DNA of 64,000 nt, from positions 8,878,435 through 8,942,434 of the forward strand of contig OZ024802.1 of assembly GCA_964017045.1 (NCBI GenBank), in the 5' to 3' direction. This document shows, piece after piece, positions 56,598-64,000 of this stretch (position 1 is the stretch's first letter; the number at the start of each line of letters is the position of its first letter). The DNA is from Omphiscola glabra. Lineage: Eukaryota > Mollusca > Gastropoda > Lymnaeidae. A program made the translations under genes and the position numbers. The notes beneath the pieces were generated by a model. It saw only the letters and a program-made list of their open reading frames with translations. It made no database searches and was not told the origin of the DNA.

Positions 56598-57312
56598 AAT
56601 AAAAGGCAGACAAGAACCAATGCAGGGCAGACAAAAACCAATGCAGGGCTGATTGAAACCAATGCAGGGCAGACAAAAGGCAATGCAGGGCAGACAGAAA
56701 TAAATGTAGGCCAGATTGAATCCAATGCAGGGCAAACAAAAAGCAGTGCAAGGGAGACAAAAAGCAATGCAAGAGAGACAAAAAGCAGTGCAAGGGGAGA
56801 CAAAAAGCAGTGCAAGGGAGACAAAAAGCAGTACAAGGCAGACAAAAAGCAGTGCAAGGGAGACAAAAAGCAGTGCAAGGCAGACAAAAAGCAGTGCAGG
56901 GGAGACAAAAAGCAGTGCAAGGCAGACAAAAAGCAGTGCAAGGGAGACAAAAAGCAGTGCAAGGGAGACAAAAAGCAGTGCAAGGGAGACAAAAAGCAGT
57001 GCAAGGGAGACAAAAAGCAGTGCAAGGGAGACAAAAAGCAGTACAAGGCAGACAAAAAGCAGTGCAAGGGAGACAAAAAGCAGTGCAAGGCAGACAAAAA
57101 GCAGTGCAAGGGAGACAAAAAGCAGTGCAAGGCAGACAAAAAGCAGTGCAAGGGAGACAAAAAGCAGTGCAAGGGAGACAAAAAGCAGTGCAAGGCAGAC
57201 AAAAAGCGGTGCAAGGGAGACAAAAAGCAGTGCAAGGGAGACAAAAAGCATAGCAAGGGAGACAAAAAGCAGTGCAAGGGAGACAAAAAGCAATTCAGGA
57301 GAAACAGAAACC
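56598..57312. repeat. 21-bp minisatellite, about 34 copies
   Basis: Unit gcaagggagacaaaaagcag plus t, alternating with aaggcagac copies. The left part (56598-56740) is diverged. Open frames on both strands (KSSARET, LLFVSLA) are artefacts. Confidence 0.96.
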
Positions 57313-57589
57313 ACCGAATGTAGAAAAAAAAACAACTAAAAGAATACCTAAAAAAATGCTTCTGCGTTTGAGAGTATTTCAAACCAGTCTTTCTTAAAAT
57401 CCACGAAGCCATCTTGACATTTCATGTAAATAAAGTTTCGATGCAGGTACTTCATCTGAACAGATATCGTGGGTTAAATCTGGCGAATATGCCACATGTC
57501 ATTTTGATATTTCACCGACTTCCAGCTTTCTTGTACATGCCAGAAGCATGTTTTCGTAATCGATTTTACCTATGACTAAGAATTTCGCG

Positions 57590-57742
57590 TCAAAATTGTT
57601 GTATGAACGCACTATTTTGTGCGTGGTTTCTTTTTTTGGGTAATTTGATCAAATAGTAATTTGAAAGTTGTGACAAGGCTTCATACACGAATTGAATCAA
57701 ATGCTTGAAGGAAAATTTGATCGTGTGAACCGACCCTTACGT
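57590..57742. mobile_element. Inverted-repeat element related to that at 37.2 kb
   Basis: Right end aaaatttgatcgtgtgaacc and internal catacacgaattgaatcaaa, tgcttgaaggaaaatttgat match 37300-37345. The left half (cgtcaaaattgttgtatgaa) is diverged but its gaacgcacta fits the core of the other MITEs in reverse. Confidence 0.65.
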
Positions 57743-57884
57743 ACATTTTCGATTCCTTGACACGATTCGCACATATCTTTAAAAAATGGCACACAGTTAT
57801 GTACGTGACGCATACATTGTTTAACATAATCACAGCATCGTCTAAATAAATCACAAATGATATTTACGTAGGTGTTACATTACT

Positions 57885-58140
57885 TTACATAGGTCCTGCA
57901 TTCAACACATAAGTCTTACATTCCTTGCACAGAGCTTACATTCTTTTTACATAAGTCTTACATTCCTTACACAAGTCTTACATTCCTTCTTATACAAATC
58001 TTACATTCTTTTACACGAGTCTTAGAGTCCTTTACATAAGCTTTACAAGCCTTTACATACGTCTTGTATTGCTATACACACGGCTAGCAATACCTTATAT
58101 AGGTCTTACATTGTTTTACATTAGTCTCATAGTCCTTTAC
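57885..58140. repeat. Degenerate 20-22 bp repeat
   Basis: Repeating cttacattcctttacataag with strong decay, about 12 copies. Confidence 0.8.
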
Positions 58141-58511
58141 GTGCGTCTCAATCGCACCTTGCAATATGCCATAACTTTATGTAAACTTGTACTTGCGTTC
58201 ATCTGTACTAGCTTGAGTCATATCACCAGTTAGCCACCAATGTTACAAATTGCTCACCTATCATTAGCCTTCGATTTAACACCATCGCTGGCATTAGCAC
58301 CGCTCCTACAGTCCCGATATGACTAATAATTCCAGAGTTGGGTTTCCGGCCCCGCTTCCTCTCACTTTCAAGTAATCTCCCCCCACGAAGACATAGAAAA
58401 GGCGATAAATAGTTCTACCATAGGGTCATGTGGATGGAGCGCCCATCCGATCGATTTTTGTCCCCAAGCGGTAGATGTGATCCCTTGCGAAGATTGGCAC
58501 AATCTCCCGGT
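58141..58511. other. Unique spacer
   Basis: No gene or repeat recognised. Confidence 0.45.
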
Positions 58512-58935
58512 TGTGTTGTTGTGGTTGTGTTGTGGTTGTGTTGTGGTTGTGTTGTTGTGGTTGTGTTGTTGTAATTGTCTTGTTGTGGTTGTGTTGTTTT
58601 GGTTGTCTTGTTGTGGTTGTCTTGTTGTTGTTGTCTTGTTGTTGTTGTCTTGTTGTTGTTGTCTTGTTGTTGTTGTCATGTTGTTGTTGTCTTGTTGTTG
58701 TTGTCTTGTTGTGGTTGTCTTGTTGTTGTTGTCTTGTTGTTGTTGTCTTGTTGTTGTTGTCTTGTTGTTGTTGTCTTGTTGTTGTTGTCTTGTTTTGGTT
58801 GTCTTGTTGTGGTTGTCTTGTTGTTGTTGTCTTGTTGTTGTTGTCTTGTTGTTGTTGTCTTGTTGTTGTTGTGGTTGTCTTGTTGTAATTGTCTTGTTTT
58901 GGTTTTGTTGCTGTGTGTTTGTTGTTGTATTGTGG
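58512..58935. repeat. 14-bp TTG-rich minisatellite, about 29 copies
   Basis: Unit cttgttgttgttgt with tgtggt and tttggt variants. On plus it is made almost only of T and G. Gln/Asn/Thr frames on minus and Cys/Val/Leu frames on plus are artefacts. Confidence 0.95.
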
Positions 58936-58992
58936 TAATACATGAAAATATTGGACAATGGGGTAATAAATGAGAAGTATTGGACAGTGAGG

Positions 58993-59098
58993 TTATGTTA
59001 TGCGCTGTGTCTGGTAATGTTATGCACTGTGTCTGCTAATGTTATGCACCGTGTCTAATTATGTCGTGCACTGGTTCTGGTAATGTTATGCACTGTCT
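58993..59098. repeat. 22-bp tandem repeat, 5 copies
   Basis: Unit taatgttatgcactgtgtct plus gg. Confidence 0.92.
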
Positions 59099-59816
59099 CT
59101 TTGCTCAGCTCAATATAAGGTCATGTTAATTTCATTTCCGATCAATCAGAGGTCAATACAGAAGTCAACACAGGGGTCAACACTGAGGTCTGCTCAGTGC
59201 AAACTCGATCTATTTCCGATTATGTCTTTCTGTCTATGAACTCTAATGGTCAGTTAGTCCAAATTAACAGTTCTTCCTTAGACCGGTCCAGCAATGACCT
59301 TCCAGCTTCAGGGAATAACTTCTTTCTGCGATGTCTGTCACGTCAGACACACTCAATAAATCAACTCCCCCTTTAAAGCACATCTAACGCAATATGAAAC
59401 GTGAGTACGCAATGCGAAATATTTATAGAATTAACCTATGACCCCTATCTACACACATTTTTTTTCTCTTAAAGACCAGAACGAGGTTGTAATTATTTCC
59501 AGCACTCCAGACATCATTCCTTGCCCTCGAACTGCTGAAGAGCTCTTCAATGAAAAGTTTACATAAATTCATATCCGTCTGCTCCCGCGACACGGTCCTT
59601 CCGTTAACGGTTCCGTAATTTGAGGAATAGCCACTCCAGTTAACACCGGAGGTGGACAGACTCCGTCAACTTTTTTATGCTAAAAGTGTCATGGGCGGGT
59701 TCTCAAACCGTGTCTTGTTGAGGCCCGGGTATGGAGGACGAAATGGGTCAAACACGTTGTGTTATGAATATACTTTTTAAGAAAGTTTTATTTCTGTTCA
59801 ACTGTTTGTTGTTTAC
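59099..59816. other. Unique region, no gene recognised
   Basis: A short degenerate aggtcaacacag repeat near 59150-59188. Nothing else recognised. Confidence 0.45.
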
Positions 59817-60032
59817 TATATCATTTGTTCCAGTGAACGAATTATTATTTCCTATATCTTTAGTTCTAGTGAACGACTTATTATTTCCTATATCTTTAGT
59901 TCTAGTGGACGGCTTATTATTTCCTATATCTTTAGTTCTAGTGGACGGCTTATTATTTCCTAAATCATTAGTTCTAGTGGACGGCTTGCTATTTCCTATA
60001 TCAATTGTTCTAGTGTACGGCTTGTTATATAA
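59817..60032. repeat. 36-bp tandem repeat, 6 copies
   Basis: Unit contains ttagttctagtggacggctt and attatttcctatatct. The plus frame (LVLVDGLLFPIS) is open because 36 is a multiple of three. Confidence 0.95.
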
Positions 60033-60236
60033 CTTATCGTATCTCGTCAGATATCCCCATGCTTAATGGATTCTCCTACCTATCACACAAAGCCAACGTG
60101 TAGTATGAAATAACACACGACTTTCTGTTTTGTAGCTAGATAATAACAGAAGGGGGTAAGAAAAAGTCTATGTGTACAAAGAACGTTTAAGAGGGAATGT
60201 GATTGATATATATATATATTTATATATAAACAGCTA

Positions 60237-60495
60237 AGAGTGAGAAAGAGATAGAGAGAGATAGAAAGAGAGAGAGAGAGATAGAAAGAGAGAGAGAGAG
60301 ATAGAAAGGAAAGAGAGAGATAGAAAGAGAGAGATAGAAAGAGAGAGATATAAAGAGAGAGATAGAAAGAGAGAGAGAGAGATAGAAAGAGGGAGAGAGA
60401 GATAGAAAGGAAAGAGAGAGATAGAAAGAGAGAGAGAGAGATAGAAAGGAAAGAGAGAGATAAAGGATAGAGAGAGATAAAGGAAAGGGAAATAG
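60237..60495. repeat. GA-rich microsatellite
   Basis: agagagatagaaag-type units, nearly all purine on plus; preceded by a short (TA)n. Confidence 0.94.
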
Positions 60496-60698
60496 TGATA
60501 TAGGGAGAAAAAGTAGCATTGTAACATGAAACTATAATTTCCATTTTACTAATAGCATCATAATAAAGTTTGGTTTAGTAAAAGGTTCACCTAAAGTTCA
60601 CCAAAATGACGTCATTGAACGTAAGTTTTTCGCTTGGAAATAACATTTTTGTACTATTAAAACCTGGAATTGGATTTCTTTGGGGGGAAGTGGGGGCT

Positions 60699-60978
60699 GC
60701 CGTACCAAACAATGTTAGAACCTCTCATTCAGGGCTGTGTGTAAAGTGGTGGAGCTCATACCAGCACAATGTTGGAGCCTCTCAATCAGGATTGTCCCTG
60801 AAGTGGGGGGGAAGGGCTCGTACCAGCACAATGCTAGAACCTCTCAGTCAGGGCTGTCTGTGGCGTGGTGGGGTTCGTACCAAAACAATGTGAGAGTCTC
60901 TCAGTCGGGGTGCGGTTTGGGGAGGGGGAAATACGTACCAGCACAATGTCAGAACCTCTCAATCAGGGCTGTCTGGGA
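60699..60978. repeat. About 58-bp degenerate tandem repeat, 5 copies
   Basis: Unit contains taccagcacaatgttagaac and ctctcaatcagggctgtctg, with variable G-rich linkers. Confidence 0.9.
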
Positions 60979-61196
60979 AAGAAAACATTCGTTCCGGAAG
61001 CGGGAGTGCACACTCCAATAACTTGAGAGCTCTTCTCGCTGACCTTTGGTCAAAAACTGTTTTCTCTGACGCACAACTGACCCAATTACATCATTTCCTG
61101 AGCAGAAACCAGCCGGCCCAGGCTTATTGACCACACACGGTCAGAAAATCAAAGTATTTTGTGATAAAAATATATAAGCAAGCAGTATGTCACGTT

Positions 61197-61733
61197 GGGT
61201 TGGCAGTGGAATGGTAGTGAAGGAATAATGTCTTATGACACAGTTGTGGCTGTGGAGTGGCAGTGCTGGGAATAAGTCTTAAGACACAGTGGTGGGCTGT
61301 GGAGTGGCAGTGCTGGGAATAAGTCTTAAGACACAGTGGTGGGCTGTGGAGTGGCAGTGCTGGGAATAAGTCTTAAGACACAGTGGTGGGCTATGGAGTG
61401 GCAGTGCTGGGAATAAGTCTTAAGACACAGTGGTGGGCTATGGAGTGGCAGTGCTGGGAATAAGTCTTAAGACACAGTGGTGGGCTATGGAGTGGCAGTG
61501 CTGGGAATAAATTTTAAGACACAGTAGTGGGCCGTGGAGTGGCATTGCTGGGAATAAGTCTTAAGACACAGTAGTGGGCTATGGAGTGGCAGTGCTGGGA
61601 ATAAGTCTTAAGACACAGTGGTGGGCTATGGAGTGGCAGTGATGGGAATAAGTCTTAAGACACAGTAGTGGGCCGTGGAGTGGCAGTGCTTGGAGTAAGT
61701 CTTATGACCCAGTGGGGACTGTTGCATGGCAGT
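61197..61733. repeat. 47-bp minisatellite, about 11.4 copies
   Basis: Unit contains tggagtggcagtgctgggaa and taagtcttaagacacagtgg. Edge copies are diverged, central copies uniform. Confidence 0.96.
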
Positions 61734-62065
61734 GCTGGAGAGGGCAATCTTACACTGATGATGATGGTTTGCGATATTTGTTTGTAACTTGATACGTTGA
61801 TGCCGGACTTACTGAATACCGGATACTTAAATTGTTTTTCTAAATCGTACGTCTATACCGGGCCTAAACAAGAGAAAGGTTATCCATAATCCAGTGCCAT
61901 TATAAAAATTGAAGCTAAATGTTACTATCTTATACAATAGAGCACTGGTTTACACACGTATGTAGTACACACTTGACACAATCACAAGATTAGCCAGTTG
62001 CAAGTTAAGTGTCCAAATATTAAATTTGAAAATCTTAGAACTTTGCATTGACTTGTTTTACTATG
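61734..62065. other. Unique spacer
   Basis: No gene or repeat recognised. Confidence 0.45.
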
Positions 62066-62275
62066 GTCATTGCATAGAGTAGCTCCTTCCATCACTGCAT
62101 AGAGTAGCTCCTTCCATCACTGCATAGAGTAGCTCCTTCCATCACTGCATAGAGTAGCTTATTCCATCACTGCATAGAGTAGCTCCTTCCATCACTGAAT
62201 AGAGTAACTCCTTCCATCACTTCCATAGAGTAGCTCCTTCCATCACTTCCATAGAGTAACTCCTTCCATCACTGC
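62066..62275. repeat. 25-bp minisatellite, about 8 copies
   Basis: Unit atcactgcatagagtagctc plus cttcc, with acttccatag variants at the right. Confidence 0.95.
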
Positions 62276-62540
62276 ATCGTTTTACGTGCTACGTAAAAAT
62301 GTTTTTTTTTTTTTTTAAATACTTTGGACTTTGAACCTTTAGAATGTAAAAAACCAACTTGTTAACCCTGATTTTTTAGGACACCCCCCCCCCCCACACA
62401 CACACCTTTTTTTATATGTCCCGAGAATTTTTTTACAGTTTTTTCTTATACTAAATTGTTTTCTTTTATTTCCATTAACACATGCTAACAGAAACGAGGG
62501 TACAAGGATCTTAGAAAGACCACGTCAGTAATGCCCAGGA

Positions 62541-62690
62541 CACGTGATCAAATTGACGTCATGTTTGCTTCAAAATATGCGTCAAATTTTGTCAAAATTC
62601 TTTTTTCTTTTGATTTACTAAATAGTGCGTTCAAAAAAGGATTTGATGAAAAGTTGAAGCAAATTTGATCATGTTCAGCAAGTTACTTCA
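62541..62690. mobile_element. Palindromic MITE-like element
   Basis: Left cacgtgatcaaattgacgtc ... tttgcttcaa; right, in reverse complement, aacatgatcaaatttgcttc. The core atagtgcgttcaaaaaagga and tttgatgaaaa match the centre of the 21.3 and 42.9 kb MITEs. Confidence 0.72.
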
Positions 62691-62800
62691 AATATCTTCT
62701 GAAATGCATTTTCTGTTTATTTCTTTTTAAAATGAAAAGCAACAATTTGTAACCACAATTTAGCGTTGCTTTCATATAAAAGTGTTTGTATGTTCTGTTA

Positions 62801-63240
62801 ACTTTGATCCATTTTAACATATTTTCTCATTAGCTTTGATCCATTTTCACCTATTTTCCCCATTAACTTTGATCTATTTCACTTATTTCTCTCATTATCT
62901 GTAATCTATATTACCTATTTTTCTCATTAACCGCAAATTATAGCACCCACTTTCCTCATTAACTTTATCGATACAGCTAATATGTCATTAACTATCTATA
63001 ACGCCTATATTTTGCTTTAACATTGAAATATATCACCTATAGTTTTCATTAACTATGATATATATCACCGATATTTTTCATCAACTTTGATATAAATCAC
63101 CTATATTTTTCATTAACTTTGATCTTTGTCACCTATTTTCTCATTAACTTTGATCTTTGTCACCTATTTTCTCATTAACTTTGATCTTTGTCACCTATTT
63201 TCTCATTAACTTTGATCTATATCACCTATTTTTTTCCTTA
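62801..63240. repeat. About 30-bp degenerate minisatellite, 14 copies
   Basis: Unit cattaactttgatctatttc plus acctattttct. The copies at 63110-63210 are uniform, the rest decayed. Confidence 0.92.
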
Positions 63241-63633
63241 ACTGAGATCCCACCGAACTTCTTCTTTAGGTTTCCTTACATCAGAGTCCTCTAACTTAAT
63301 GAATCTAATCATTGCAAGCAGCAGATAATTGCTGTAAATAACACATCGTTTATCGATTAATCCCGTCCTGTGCCGGAAGATCCTGAAAGCCAAAAGTTGC
63401 GATAAAAGGACATGTTTTAATGAAGCCAATGTCAGAGATTATACCACGAAACTGTGACGTAATTCGTTCAAATCAATTAGGCGGTGACTCCCATAACTGT
63501 AATAGCCTGGAGGCACCTACTCAAACATGGAATGAAAGAGTTGAACTCAAGAAGTTTCTGCTTCGTCAAGTTGAAAAAATGAATTTCCACATTTTAAAAT
63601 ACACCTGGGCTGTTAGTTTGGAGTTGTGATCTC
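63241..63633. other. Unique spacer
   Basis: Two short antiparallel open frames without recognised domains; otherwise nothing. Confidence 0.45.
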
Positions 63634-64000
63634 ACGGAGTAGTGGTCTCAAAGAGTAGTGGTCTCAGAGAGTAGTGGTCTCACGGCATAGTGGTCTAGCG
63701 GAGTAGTAGTCCCACGGAGTAGGGGTCTAACGGAGCAGTGGTCTAACGGAGTGGTGGTCTTACAAGTAGTGGTCATACAAGTAGTGGTCTTACAAGTAGT
63801 GGTCATACAAGTAGTGGTCATACAAGTAGTGGTCATACAAGTAGTGGTCATAAAAGTAGTGGTCATACAAGTGGTCATACAAGTAGTGGTCTTACAAATA
63901 GTGGTCTTACAAGTAGTGGTCATACAAGTAGTGGTCATACAAGTAGTGGTCATACAAGTAGTGGTCATACAAGTAGTAGTCTTACAAGTAGTGGTCTTAC
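63634..64000. repeat. 15-17 bp minisatellite running off the right edge
   Basis: The left part is gtagtggtctcacgga-like (16-17 bp), turning at about 63760 into the uniform 15-bp gtagtggtcatacaa. The array continues past the window end. Confidence 0.95.

Noticed and set aside
1..64000. Coding selection as the reason for arrays with periods divisible by three
   Set aside because: Periods of 13, 14, 17, 20, 22, 23, 25, 26, 28, 32, 38, 44 and 47 bp are also common, so there is no clear bias.

Overview
This is non-coding, repeat-dominated DNA from an animal genome. It has no operons, no bacterial-type gene packing and no complete protein-coding gene that I can defend. The interspersed repeats suggest a mollusc, most likely a gastropod: a CR1/L2-like LINE 3' fragment with a TTATTA tail, a tRNA-Leu-like SINE in two copies, several foldback MITEs, and one short hAT element that closely resembles the horizontally transferred SPIN family. 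The taxon is an inference from repeat content only.

Roughly 45% of the window (about 29 kb, counted by eye) is tandem repeats. There are about 60 independent arrays with units of 9 to 81 bp. The largest are a 33-bp array (3.2-6.1 kb), a mosaic built on an 11-bp motif (6.7-10.2 kb), a pyrimidine-only tract (12.6-14.0 kb), a homogeneous 25-bp array of 82 copies (17.2-19.2 kb), a 15-bp array without length changes (40.4-42.8 kb), a 12-bp array (44.9-46.9 kb), a 22-bp array (50.4-51.2 kb), a 24-bp array (54.2-55.2 kb) and a 21-bp array (56.6-57.3 kb). Several show higher-order structure: 495 bp in the 33-bp array, about 1.02-1.06 kb in the mosaic, 234 bp in a 13-bp array, 105/150 bp in the 15-bp array, and about 337 bp in the 12-bp array. 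Most long open reading frames here come from these arrays, where a stop-free unit repeats, and they should not be annotated as proteins.

Interspersed elements: tRNA-derived SINEs at 10.6 kb (+) and 33.4 kb (-); the LINE 3' end at 14.3-15.0 kb, inserted inside a 41-bp minisatellite; the SPIN-like element at 19.7 kb; two copies of one palindromic MITE at 21.3 and 42.9 kb, the second flanked by a 10-bp direct repeat; three further elements sharing AATTTGATC-type ends at 37.2, 57.6 and 62.5 kb; and two minus-strand LINE/SINE tails at 44.0 and 53.9 kb.

The non-repetitive islands carry a few transcription-factor-like site clusters that could be promoters or first exons. The best is at 29.9-30.16 kb: E-box, M-box, inverted CCAAT, ETS, then a YY1-type ATG followed by a splice donor. 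Weaker candidates lie at 20.4, 36.9 and 38.5 kb. There are two palindromic RFX X-boxes (26.87 and 49.39 kb) and a minisatellite with six perfect TGACGTCA sites (32.7-32.9 kb). I found no clear new enzymatic or defence system. The strongest leads are the SPIN-like element, the MITE group, the array evolution fossils and the candidate first exon.
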